25,473 nucleotides of DNA, taken from positions 1 to 25,473 of IMG/VR virus record IMGVR_UViG_3300035119_000065. One strand, given 5' to 3'. Each line of letters opens with the position of its first letter. Within the stretch, counting starts at the first letter, position 1. Of this stretch, positions 18,436-25,473 are shown in pieces. A program made the position numbers and the translations under genes. The stretch is from a virus. A model generated the notes under the pieces. That model ran no database searches. It worked only from the letters and a program-made list of their open reading frames with translations, and had not been told where the DNA came from.

Positions 18436-21400
18436 ATGCCAGGCATCTGGCTGAGCGACGACGAGCTGCGCAGCAGCGAGGGCGCGATCTGGCTGCAGCA
18501 GCAACAGCAGCGCGTCCAGGCTGGCCAGTCCTGGGCGGGCGAGCAGCTCGCGCGTCTGCAACAGCAGGCCGCGCAACAGGTCGCCGCGCTCGCCCCCTCG
18601 CCAGTCGCCGCACCACCGCCGGTGCCGGCGCCCGCACCACCTCCCGCTCCACCCCCAGTGCCTGCACCCGTTGCCCCACCACCGGTCGTGCCGATTGGCG
18701 GTGCGCCGACGGGCGCGGTGGGCGCGCCCGTACCGGGTGACCTGACCACGGCGGGCATCGCGCCACCCGCGCCGGCTCAAACGCCGCCGACGCCCACGGT
18801 GCCGACGCCGGCGCCCGCTCAAACGCCATCCGTCGCGGACGTCGGCCAGTCCTGGGCGCAAGAGCAGATCCAGAACCTGCTGAACCCATCGGCTCAAACG
18901 CCTTCGAGCACGCCGGCACCACAGCCCATTCCAGGGATGGCCGCGCCGCCCTTGCCTGGTGCGGCGCCCTCCCCGCCACCCGCGACCCAACCTGTGGCGC
19001 CTCCTCCCTCCCAGTCGAGCACGCCGCAGGCTGGGACCGCGTCGAGTGCGCCGCCCGATCGGTCGATGTCCTATCAGGACTATGCGAAGGCCGCGGCCGC
19101 GCGTGCCGGCATTGATCCCAACGTCTTCACCGCGCAGATCCAGCAAGAGTCAGGCTTCAATCCCACGGCCAAGAGTCCGGCAGGCGCCATCGGGATCGCC
19201 CAGTTCATGCCAGCTACTGCTGCCGGCGTCAACCTGGACCCGACCGATCCCTACGCCAGCCTCGACGCTGCGGCGAAAGAGGACGCCGCGCGGTTGAAGC
19301 AGTACGGCGGCGATTGGGGCAAGACGCTGGCGTCCTACAACGCTGGCGCTGGCGCGGTCGAGCAGTACGGTGGCATCCCGCCGTACGCCGAGACGCAGAG
19401 CTACGTCAAGACGATCATGGGCAATGCCCAGAAGGCGGCCGACGCCGCGGGCACGACCATCAGCGGTCTGGTGCAGCAGGGCGTTGACGTGGCTCAGGGC
19501 GCGATCAGCAAGGGCCAGACCGCGGTCAATACGGCCGTGCAGGGCGCGCAGTCGGCCGTCGCGCGCACCTCGCAGTTCGCGATGGGTCTCAGTTCAGGCG
19601 ACGCGTATTCCTTTTGCGGGCCCGCGGCCGCGATCGCGTTCGCAGACACGTATGGCCGCAACCCGACGGTCGCTGAGGCCAAGCAGCTCGCCCAACAGGT
19701 GGGCTGGAACTCTGACCAGGGCATGGCCGGCGTGCAGTCCGAGGTCAAACTGTTGGGTGCCATGGGTGTCGACGCGCACATGACCAGTGGCGTCGACTGG
19801 GCCAGCGTCGGTCGCGATGCTTCGGGCGGTAACCCGGTCATCATCGACACGCCAGGCCATTACTACTACGTCGACGGCTACAACGCGCAGACGGGCCAGT
19901 TGCACGTCGGCACGAGCGGCACCGATCTCAAGGGCGGCTCCGACTGGATGACGCCGGATCAGATCAACAAGATGCCCCAGTCTGGGGGTGGGGCGCGCGC
20001 GGCCATCTTCGCCGACCACCCGCTCGCCCAATCGGACGGCCTTGCCCAGTCAACCGCCGCGTCTACGAAGGCCACGAGCCCGCAAGGTGGTCAGACGTTC
20101 ATGGGCGGTCTGCAGGACGCGGCCGGCAACGTGCTCGCGAACGCGCCCGTGCCGTTCGTCGGCGGCAGGTTCGGCCAGCTCGGTGATCTCCTCGGGCAGA
20201 ACCAGCAAAGCTTGCAGCAGGGCCGCGACCTGGTTGGCAGCATCCTCAGCCCCGACCTGAACGCGCCCGCGCCGCTGCGCGCCAAGGCGGACAGCATCCT
20301 CCAGAGCGTGCAGGATGTGGGCGGCCAGGCGGGGCAAGCCAGCCAGAATTTACTCCAGCAGGGGCAAAACCTGCTCCAGGGCGTGCAGCAGGCGCCGCAG
20401 ACGGTGAACGACCTGCTCAACCAGAACGCGTTGTTCTCCCAGGGCATCCCCAACATCGGCGGCAACCTGCTCGAGGGCGCGGGCAACCTAGCCGGACAGG
20501 GGCAACAGGCGCTCGGCAATCTGAATGACGTCCTCAGCAACCCGCAGCAGATGTACGCCAATAGTCCGACAGCAGCCTTCAATCGGAACCTGCAAGGTCT
20601 GGGCCAGGATGTGCTGGCACCCGTACTCAACTCCGCGGCTGACGCGCTCAACCCGTCGGTCACCCCAGAGGCGCCGCTCGGGCGTGGCGCTGACTGGCTG
20701 TCGCAGCAGAACGTGCCGCTCCTGAGCGGCGCGGCCGATGTGCTCGGGCCGACACTCAAGCAGGGCGGCGCTCTCGACGCCACCTACGTCACCGACGCGC
20801 TCGCGCAGAAGTACGGCACGTCCGACTCGAGTCAGTACTCTTCCGAGGACCAGCAGCGTCTCAGCCAGGCCCGCATGGCCGTCGGTGGTATCAGCACCGC
20901 CGACTGGGGCAAGGGGTTTTACCGCGGCGGCATCATCTCATCGCCCGCGACGATGGCCGATATTGCCATGAATTCCGGTGCTGGGCCGATCGTCTCCACT
21001 GTGACCGGCGCCCTAGGCGACGTCCTGCACGGAACCGCTGCACCAGGTCGGCTCACCGGTCGCGCGCTCGGGACCGCATCTGGCATCGGCCAGTGGGCGG
21101 GGCAGTTCCTCGACGCGCTCAGACCCTCGGCAGCCTCGCCGAGCTCGCTCGTTGGCAGGGCTACGCCGGGTATCGAGCGTGGCGCCGCGTACGCCGCCGA
21201 GGGTTGGGGCATGACGCACGGCGCGTTTCAGCAGGCGACGCAGAACCTGATCCAGCAGCAGGAGCTCGGTGCCGCCGCTGGACAGGCTGCCTCGAAAGTC
21301 GGAAGCATCGGCACCGCGGCGTGGCGCGCGGCCTATGACGCCTTTATGACCAGCCCACCGGCGGATGCCGTCGCCGCTGCACAGGCTGAAGGCGCGCGCG

Positions 21401-22845
21401 TGGCGGCCCGCGCAGCTCCTGGCTGGCTGACGGGCAAACTCGGCCAGCTGGCCGGCGGTGGCGCCGGTGGCCAGAACTGGCTACAGACCGCGCTGTTCCC
21501 GGTCTACCGCATGGGCATGAACCTGGCGACGCGCGCGGTTGAGGCGTCGCCGGCTGGTCTGGTTGGGACGGCCATCGACGTCGCCAGGGGGATGCTCGGT
21601 CAGGGTCCGTATGCCGCAGGACTGCTCAGCCAGCCCGCCACCAACACGGTCGCTCCGCTCGCGCGGCGCCTGATGACGAATGCGCTCGGCACTGCGCTCA
21701 CGGCATTTCTGGTCAAAGAGGGCATGGAGGGCAACATCAACGGCTCCTGGGCCGGACGGACGCCTGCGGAACAGGACGACCTGCGCGCCCAGGGCATGGC
21801 CCCGGATACCTTCCGAGGGCCGGACGGCAAATGGTACGGCTGGGACAAGGCGCCGCCACAACTGCGCGGTGCGTTGATCGCGGCCGGTGCCTACGTCGAC
21901 GCGGCCCACGCCTACCAGAATGCGCAGAACACGCGGGAATCGTCGGGATCCCAGGCCTATGGTCTGGAAGATCCGCGCACCGCGGCGGCGCGGACGTTGT
22001 TCAACGAGGTCGGCACCCAACTCGCCAACACGACGCCGCTACGGACGTTCGCCAGTACCTACGACATGTTCACCGGAGGAGGCCAGCAGGACCTGCGCAG
22101 TCTGACGGACATTCCCTCGAGCATCCTTGGCGGCGTGGTGCCCGAATCAGGCCTGTTGCGCGGCGTCAGCCAGATGACCGACCCGTACCAGCGCCAGGTG
22201 CTGCAGCCAAAGACGACGGATCAGGTCGTGCCAGCCATCCTGCAGAACGTGCAGCAGAACCTGCCGGGTCTGCGCGAGCAGTTGCCATCGCGTCTTGACG
22301 TGCTCGGTCGCGACGTTGTCAATCCGGTCCAGGGTCTGAGCGCGATCCTGCCCCTGCGCGCTGCCGCCGGCGAGCCGAACCCCATCCTGGGCGCGCTGGC
22401 GAACACGGGCGTGGCGCCCTCGAGCGCACCCACGAGCATCCCCTATGGACCGTCAACCATCAACCTGAGGCCGGACGAACAGCAGACGTATATCCGGGAG
22501 CGTGGTCAACTCATCCAACAGATGGCGTCGGAGCTGGTCAACTCGCCCAGCTTTGCCCAGATGCCTGACTACGCGCAGAAGATCGCCCTGCAGCGCGTCA
22601 CTCAGGTCGCCGGCGAGGTCGCAGGCAAGATGCTGTTGGCCAGCATGGGCAACCCGAACCAGCGCATGTCGGCGCAAGGCGTGCTCGGGCCGGTGCAGTC
22701 GTACGCGTTGCCCAACTCGCTCGACCAGGCGACGCAGCAGCATAACCAGGCGATGCACCAGGCGCTGATGCAGTCGCTGCTGGGCGGCCAGTCCGGTACT
22801 CAGTCGATCATGGCGGCCAACCAGGCCGCTCTGGGTGCGGTCTAG
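18436..22845 (+). CDS. Giant virion protein with transglycosylase and C39-like peptidase domains (1469 aa)
   Basis: Residues 1-205 are Gln- then Pro/Ala-rich linker. Residues from about 211 to 315 are an SLT (goose-type/Slt70-like) lysozyme domain: QIQQESGFNPTAKS with catalytic Glu238, GAIGIAQFMPATA, and LASYNAGAGAVEQYGG. Residues from about 385 to 515 resemble a C39-like papain-fold peptidase: SFCGPAAAIAFAD with Cys394, and IDTPGHYYYVDGYN with His475. The rest is Gln/Ala/Gly-rich, with long helical repeats (LLQQGQNLLQGVQQAPQTVN) and a few hydrophobic segments near residues 1090-1110. The layout suggests a virion-carried wall-digesting protein that opens a path for DNA entry, as known for T7 gp16 or tape-measure-linked hydrolases. 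Its TAG stop shares CTAG with the opposite gene's stop. Confidence 0.78.
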   Translation: MPGIWLSDDELRSSEGAIWLQQQQQRVQAGQSWAGEQLARLQQQAAQQVAALAPSPVAAPPPVPAPAPPPAPPPVPAPVAPPPVVPIGGAPTGAVGAPVPGDLTTAGIAPPAPAQTPPTPTVPTPAPAQTPSVADVGQSWAQEQIQNLLNPSAQTPSSTPAPQPIPGMAAPPLPGAAPSPPPATQPVAPPPSQSSTPQAGTASSAPPDRSMSYQDYAKAAAARAGIDPNVFTAQIQQESGFNPTAKSPAGAIGIAQFMPATAAGVNLDPTDPYASLDAAAKEDAARLKQYGGDWGKTLASYNAGAGAVEQYGGIPPYAETQSYVKTIMGNAQKAADAAGTTISGLVQQGVDVAQGAISKGQTAVNTAVQGAQSAVARTSQFAMGLSSGDAYSFCGPAAAIAFADTYGRNPTVAEAKQLAQQVGWNSDQGMAGVQSEVKLLGAMGVDAHMTSGVDWASVGRDASGGNPVIIDTPGHYYYVDGYNAQTGQLHVGTSGTDLKGGSDWMTPDQINKMPQSGGGARAAIFADHPLAQSDGLAQSTAASTKATSPQGGQTFMGGLQDAAGNVLANAPVPFVGGRFGQLGDLLGQNQQSLQQGRDLVGSILSPDLNAPAPLRAKADSILQSVQDVGGQAGQASQNLLQQGQNLLQGVQQAPQTVNDLLNQNALFSQGIPNIGGNLLEGAGNLAGQGQQALGNLNDVLSNPQQMYANSPTAAFNRNLQGLGQDVLAPVLNSAADALNPSVTPEAPLGRGADWLSQQNVPLLSGAADVLGPTLKQGGALDATYVTDALAQKYGTSDSSQYSSEDQQRLSQARMAVGGISTADWGKGFYRGGIISSPATMADIAMNSGAGPIVSTVTGALGDVLHGTAAPGRLTGRALGTASGIGQWAGQFLDALRPSAASPSSLVGRATPGIERGAAYAAEGWGMTHGAFQQATQNLIQQQELGAAAGQAASKVGSIGTAAWRAAYDAFMTSPPADAVAAAQAEGARVAARAAPGWLTGKLGQLAGGGAGGQNWLQTALFPVYRMGMNLATRAVEASPAGLVGTAIDVARGMLGQGPYAAGLLSQPATNTVAPLARRLMTNALGTALTAFLVKEGMEGNINGSWAGRTPAEQDDLRAQGMAPDTFRGPDGKWYGWDKAPPQLRGALIAAGAYVDAAHAYQNAQNTRESSGSQAYGLEDPRTAAARTLFNEVGTQLANTTPLRTFASTYDMFTGGGQQDLRSLTDIPSSILGGVVPESGLLRGVSQMTDPYQRQVLQPKTTDQVVPAILQNVQQNLPGLREQLPSRLDVLGRDVVNPVQGLSAILPLRAAAGEPNPILGALANTGVAPSSAPTSIPYGPSTINLRPDEQQTYIRERGQLIQQMASELVNSPSFAQMPDYAQKIALQRVTQVAGEVAGKMLLASMGNPNQRMSAQGVLGPVQSYALPNSLDQATQQHNQAMHQALMQSLLGGQSGTQSIMAANQAALGAV

Positions 22846-23075
22846 TTCGGCAACTGCACCCAGACCGGGCAATGCGCCACCGGGATAAACCCTGGCGCGG
22901 TGCCACCCGACTTGGTTTGCATGGTGCAACCGCTGGGCAACGGCCTGGTGACGTCGACCAGGACATGATCGGTCCACAACATCGGACTCAGTGCGATGAC
23001 CAACGCGGCGAGGAGGATGAGCGCCCCGCCAATGATGATTGCTGCCGGAAGAAAACCGCTAGTCTTGGAGTGCAT
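22842..23075 (-). CDS. Leftward single-pass membrane protein (77 aa), moron-like
   Basis: The ATG at 23075-23073 is preceded on the minus strand by GAAAGG about 9 nt upstream. A TATAGT -10-like box (23158-23153) is available further up. The product has a short polar start (MHSKTSGFLP), one strong membrane segment (AAIIIGGALILLAALVIALS), and an outside domain of about 45 residues with two Cys (SGCTMQTKSGG and AHCPVWVQLPN) that could form a disulphide. It is the only leftward gene between the large virion genes and the scaffold, with its own control signals. This is typical of a moron, for example for superinfection exclusion or host surface change. Function is unproven. Confidence 0.6.
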   Translation of the reverse strand: MHSKTSGFLPAAIIIGGALILLAALVIALSPMLWTDHVLVDVTRPLPSGCTMQTKSGGTAPGFIPVAHCPVWVQLPN

Positions 23076-23098
23076 CGGAACTTACCTTTCGATGTCGT

Positions 23099-23142
23099 GC
23101 TCCCGGTCGCTCGAGCCAACTTGCGACGCGGGAGCGTTTTTT
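23099..23142 (+). terminator. Rho-independent terminator of the virion-protein operon
   Basis: The stem GCTCCCG-GTCGC (23099-23110) pairs with GCGAC-g-CGGGAGC (23123-23135), with one bulged G and a 12-nt loop, followed by G and six T (23137-23142). It would end rightward transcription after the 1469-aa protein gene. On the other strand, the same hairpin lies in the leader of the small membrane-protein gene. Confidence 0.8.
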
Positions 23143-23169
23143 GGTGGCTCGGACTATAGCCCGCCGGTG

Positions 23170-23195
23170 TTGACTTTCTGCTAACGGAGTACAGT
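23170..23195 (+). promoter_or_regulatory. Possible promoter for scaffold and capsid genes
   Basis: TTGACT (23170-23175) matches five of six -35 bases, and TACAGT (23190-23195) could be a -10 box. The 14-bp spacer is short, so this is tentative. A promoter is needed here because a strong terminator lies just upstream. A similar AGTACAGT box occurs before the leftward HNH gene (minus strand, 24803-24810). Confidence 0.35.
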
Positions 23196-23208
23196 AGCAA
23201 CGTCTGAA

Positions 23209-24081
23209 ATGCCAGACGCTGAGCCAGGCGCACCTGCTCCGACGAGCCCGGAAGGCCCGATAGAACCCCAGGTTGAGATTGCTCTCGGTCCAGATCAGTC
23301 GATCTACCCCGAGAACCTCCGACCCGAGGCTGTGTCGACGCCCGCACCGCCCGCCGACGACGCACCGGAACCTGACGAAGCAACCATCTCTGAGCCACCG
23401 CCCGAGAGCGCTGGAACCGTCGTATCACCCGATTCGGGTGAGACGCGGGGGACCCGCCGACGAGCAGCTGAGGATGCGTACCAACGTGGTCTCCGCGAAG
23501 GGGTCGAGCGCTACGAACGCGACCAGTCGCAACGCGCGCAGCAGCAACAGCATGATCAGATCCAGCGTGAAGCGAGCCAGCGCGTCGAGCAGCTCTTCAA
23601 CGACCTGGCCTCACCCGACTATGCCACGCAGGACCGTGCCCGGCAGGGCATCCTGCAGATGTACGGCGGCAACCGTCAGGCGCAGGCCCTGATGCAGACC
23701 ACACGGCAGCAGATCCTGGCCGAGATGGCCCAGGATTTCGGCACGCTGCGCGACCTGGACGGTGTCGGCGACGACGGCTACCAGGCCCTGCACACCGCGC
23801 CGTCCGCAGCCGACCTGGCCAAACGGGCGTTCGAGCTGGGCAAGAAGGCGCGCGACGACCAGGTGGCTCGGCTGGAGGCCGAACTGCAGGGCGTCCGCGG
23901 CCGGCTGGTCGGCTCACGCGCAACGCCCGAACGGGCCAATGGTGGCGGCAGTTCAGACGGAAGCCTATCTATCGAACAATACGCGGCCCTGTCCGCCAAG
24001 GACGCGCGCAAGCTGACGCCGGCTCAGGTGGATGCCATGACCCGTCAACTCGCCGCCGACTCGACGAACGGCCGCAGCTAA
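23209..24081 (+). CDS. Scaffolding protein (probable)
   Basis: The 290-residue protein precedes the capsid gene. The first 75 residues are acidic and Pro/Ala-rich (PPADDAPEPDEATISEPPPE). Then comes a long charged helical region with coiled-coil features (EDAYQRGLREGVERYERDQS, then QRAQQQQHDQIQREASQRVE) and a second helix (FELGKKARDDQVARLEAELQ). The C-terminus is SIEQYAALSAKDARKLTPAQ with a polar end. This order (acidic head, helical middle, mixed tail) fits podovirus scaffolds that guide capsid assembly. ATG 23209 has no ribosome-binding site. GGAG at 23186-23189 lies 10 nt before an in-frame ACG (23200), which could be a non-standard start. Confidence 0.68.
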   Translation: MPDAEPGAPAPTSPEGPIEPQVEIALGPDQSIYPENLRPEAVSTPAPPADDAPEPDEATISEPPPESAGTVVSPDSGETRGTRRRAAEDAYQRGLREGVERYERDQSQRAQQQQHDQIQREASQRVEQLFNDLASPDYATQDRARQGILQMYGGNRQAQALMQTTRQQILAEMAQDFGTLRDLDGVGDDGYQALHTAPSAADLAKRAFELGKKARDDQVARLEAELQGVRGRLVGSRATPERANGGGSSDGSLSIEQYAALSAKDARKLTPAQVDAMTRQLAADSTNGRS

Positions 24082-24096
24082 CACTGGGCTGAACTG

Positions 24097-24118
24097 AAAA
24101 CCAGCCCTCCGCGGAGGG
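24097..24118 (-). terminator. Hairpin after the leftward HNH gene
   Basis: CCCTCC-GC-GGAGGG (24105-24118) is followed on the minus strand by CTGG and four T (24100-24097). It stands 13 bp past the HNH stop and could end leftward transcription. On the plus strand, the alternative pair GGGCT/AGCCC (24086-24090, 24103-24107) gives a weaker hairpin after the scaffold gene. Confidence 0.45.
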
Positions 24119-24119
24119 T
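24111..24119. repeat. 9-bp direct repeat flanking the HNH cassette (second copy 24846-24854)
   Basis: GCGGAGGGT occurs at 24111-24119 and again at 24846-24854, on either side of the leftward HNH gene. The bases before the two copies are also alike (CCTCC and CCTGCG). The right copy contains the GGAGGG that serves as the capsid ribosome-binding site. It may be a target-site duplication or a recombination footprint. Nine bases could also match by chance. Confidence 0.6.
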
Positions 24120-24130
24120 CTCATACCTTG

Positions 24131-24793
24131 CTACACCGGCTGCCAGGCGACTGGGCACGTGCGTTTATCGCGATGCACCAGTTCGTGACAGGTGGCGCAC
24201 AGCGCAACCATATTTCCGAGGGTGTACGGCCCTTGCGCAACGATGCGGTGCACGTGCGAGTGAATCTCGTCGAAGCCGCACAGTTGGCAGGGTGTTTCGC
24301 CGACGCGCGCGCGGAACCTGTCGGTCTGGGTGCCCTGTGTCTGTCGTCGCTCATAGGCATAGTGTTGGCGGCACAGGCCCTTCGCTTGGTGCGCGTTCGT
24401 GCAGCCAGGCCGCGAGCACATAGCCGGCTGTCGCTCGCGCCGGCGGGCCATGTGGCACTTCTGGCACCGCACGGCGCGGCTGGATCTCGGCAGCAACTCC
24501 CCGCAGTCGCTGCAAGTCCTGCCCGCGTTCTTGCTGTGGCAGGCCCAGCAGCGTTTCGTAGCCGCCCTCGTGCCGAGCGGCAGGAGCGTGCCACAGTCGG
24601 AGCACTTCGGCCGTCCTGTTCGCTGGGCCATCCAACAGGTTCGGCATTGCTTCGAGCGCCGGTTTGCGAGCGGTTTGCCGCAGGTCGGACACGGCGGATG
24701 CATGTTGTTGCCCAGATAGCAGGGCCGGCAGACGACCGACCCTGTTCGCGCCTTGTTGCCGCACTCACGGCAGACGCCATCCCATCTTCCCAT
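24131..24793 (-). CDS. HNH endonuclease with zinc-ribbon array
   Basis: This 220-residue protein lies antisense between scaffold and capsid genes. Residues 1-140 hold a chain of Cys-x2-Cys modules: VCRECGNKAR, VCRPCY, PCPTCGKPL, QCRTCW, KCSDCGTLLP, RCWACH, TCSDCGELLP, RCQKCH and CSRPGCTNA with a final LCRQHY. They form several zinc fingers that probably bind DNA. The C-terminal part is a short HNH core: PCQLCGFDEIHSHVHRIVAQ, then GNMVALCATCHELVHRD, with the His pairs and Asn in place. Free-standing HNH genes of this plan are known mobile (homing) genes in phages. A promoter-like pair lies upstream (24803-24832, minus) and a hairpin downstream. The start at 24793 is the first in frame with the cysteine array. 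Confidence 0.85.
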   Translation of the reverse strand: MGRWDGVCRECGNKARTGSVVCRPCYLGNNMHPPCPTCGKPLANRRSKQCRTCWMAQRTGRPKCSDCGTLLPLGTRAATKRCWACHSKNAGRTCSDCGELLPRSSRAVRCQKCHMARRRERQPAMCSRPGCTNAHQAKGLCRQHYAYERRQTQGTQTDRFRARVGETPCQLCGFDEIHSHVHRIVAQGPYTLGNMVALCATCHELVHRDKRTCPVAWQPV

Positions 24794-24802
24794 CGTTCAT
24801 TG

Positions 24803-24832
24803 ACTGTACTAAGCCGACATGCGACAGTCCAA
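24803..24832 (-). promoter_or_regulatory. Possible promoter of the leftward HNH gene
   Basis: On the minus strand, TTGGAC (24832-24827) and TACAGT (24808-24803) are 18 bp apart and end 9 bp before the HNH ATG. The matches are moderate. If TACAGT is the -10 box, the leader is nearly absent. Confidence 0.35.
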
Positions 24833-24869
24833 TTAGTCGCCTGCGGCGGAGGGTAGAATTATCGCAGAT

Positions 24870-25473
24870 GTGACCATCACGACCGCCGCCGTATTTATCG
24901 ATCAGGTGTGGAGTCCCGAACTGAATCGGGCTATCCAGTTCGACGTCGTGATCGCGGCGCTGTTCGACGACAAAAGCGCGCTGGTCGACCAGCACGCCAA
25001 CACCATCAACCTACCCAGCCGGCACAACCTGACCGCCAGCGCCAAGGCAGCCGGCACCGCGCTCACGCCGCAGGCGATCACCGAGACGAACCAGCAGTTC
25101 ATCCTGCCGATGACCAACGGCCACCGCGCCATCGCCCAGGAAATCGAGGACATCGCCGAGATCCAGTCGCGCTACGACATCCGTTCCGAGACGACCATCG
25201 CCGGCGCCTACGCCCTGGCGCGTCAGATGGACGTCGACGCGGCGAGCCTGTTCTCAGCCGCGACCAACTCGAGCGGCACCTCGAGCTCGGAGCTCACCGA
25301 CGACAACCTGATCCAGGGCCGCACCCTGCTGCGCAACCAGGCCGCGCCACGGCCGTGGTATATCGCCGTGCCGCCCGCCACGTACTCGGGCTTTCTCAAG
25401 CTCGAGAAGTTCACGAACATGCTGTACATCGGCGAGCAGGACACCGGCGGCACCGCGGTCGAAGAGGCCAGGG
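24870..25473 (+). CDS. Major capsid protein, HK97 fold (3' end outside window)
   Basis: From GTG 24870 the frame is open to the window edge (201 codons). It reads TITTAAVFIDQVWSPELNRA, FDVVIAALFDDKSALV, INLPSRHNLTASAKAAGTAL, TETNQQFILPMTNGHRAIAQ, IEDIAEIQSRYDIRSETTIA, GAYALARQMDVDAASLFSAA, and RTLLRNQAAPRPWYIAVPPA. This follows the order of HK97-fold coat proteins of the P22/T7-like kind: N-arm, A/E-loop region, spine helix and P-domain with the D-A-A-x-L motif. GTG 24870 is 16 nt from GGAGGG (24848-24853), too far. ATC at 24861 is 7 nt away and would give the typical start (M)ADVTITTAA. It follows the scaffold, as usual, but an HNH cassette now separates them. Confidence 0.85.
   Translation, partial: MTITTAAVFIDQVWSPELNRAIQFDVVIAALFDDKSALVDQHANTINLPSRHNLTASAKAAGTALTPQAITETNQQFILPMTNGHRAIAQEIEDIAEIQSRYDIRSETTIAGAYALARQMDVDAASLFSAATNSSGTSSSELTDDNLIQGRTLLRNQAAPRPWYIAVPPATYSGFLKLEKFTNMLYIGEQDTGGTAVEEAR

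Noticed and set aside
16818-18740. Open plus-strand frame of 640 codons
   Set aside because: It starts inside the tRNA gene and overlaps two good genes. The translation is a composition-driven Arg/Ala/Gly mix, while the other frame has clear repeats and family-like segments.
24128-24856. Open plus-strand frame of 242 codons between scaffold and capsid
   Set aside because: Shadow of the leftward HNH gene, whose cysteine array and HNH core are unmistakable.

Overview
This window is the left part of a temperate tailed bacteriophage or prophage from a high-GC bacterium. The evidence is a leftward integrase and repressor, a rightward early region of tightly overlapping small genes, both terminase subunits, a portal, large virion proteins, a scaffold and the start of a major capsid protein. 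Strong GGAGG-type ribosome-binding sites and sigma70-like boxes show a bacterial host. Nothing here fixes the host phylum; a soil or thermal actinobacterium or chloroflexus is a guess from composition only.

Layout. 1-107 (minus): N-terminus of a tyrosine integrase cut by the window edge. 240-1140: immunity switch, with a leftward helix-turn-helix repressor and a rightward Cro-like protein separated by 109 bp holding two face-to-face promoters and repeated operator-like sites. 1156-6832: early and DNA-modification region, with genes joined by ATGA or GTGA overlaps: a DNA-binding/N-methyltransferase fusion, tiny membrane proteins, a VRR-NUC-type nuclease, a zinc protein, a PAPS-reductase-like PP-loop enzyme, a wall lytic enzyme, a C5 cytosine methyltransferase and an HNH endonuclease. 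6855-8867: recombination and replication (RecT; a replisome-organiser-like protein whose gene holds a repeat cluster that may be the origin). 8860-13049: terminase and portal. 13046-14187: six very small, mostly basic genes. 14191-22845: four large Pro/Ala/Gln-rich virion proteins with one tRNA gene between them; the last protein carries a transglycosylase and a C39-like cysteine peptidase domain. 22842-23142: a lone leftward membrane-protein gene and a strong terminator. 23209-25473: scaffold, a leftward HNH gene, and the major capsid protein, which runs off the end.

The most unusual parts are these. (1) An HNH gene sits in the 3' end of the C5 methyltransferase gene. The last 19 conserved codons of the methyltransferase occur twice, once before and once after the HNH gene, at 17/19 amino-acid identity but with mostly different synonymous codons. 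This fits a homing element that carries its own replacement for the host gene's end. (2) The same methyltransferase gene contains a 200-codon +1-frame reading frame that resembles a protein family I recall from phages, so the region may code in two frames. (3) A second HNH gene, antisense between scaffold and capsid genes, is flanked by a 9-bp direct repeat that contains the capsid ribosome-binding site. (4) Two structural genes have a well-placed Shine-Dalgarno sequence in front of a non-standard codon.
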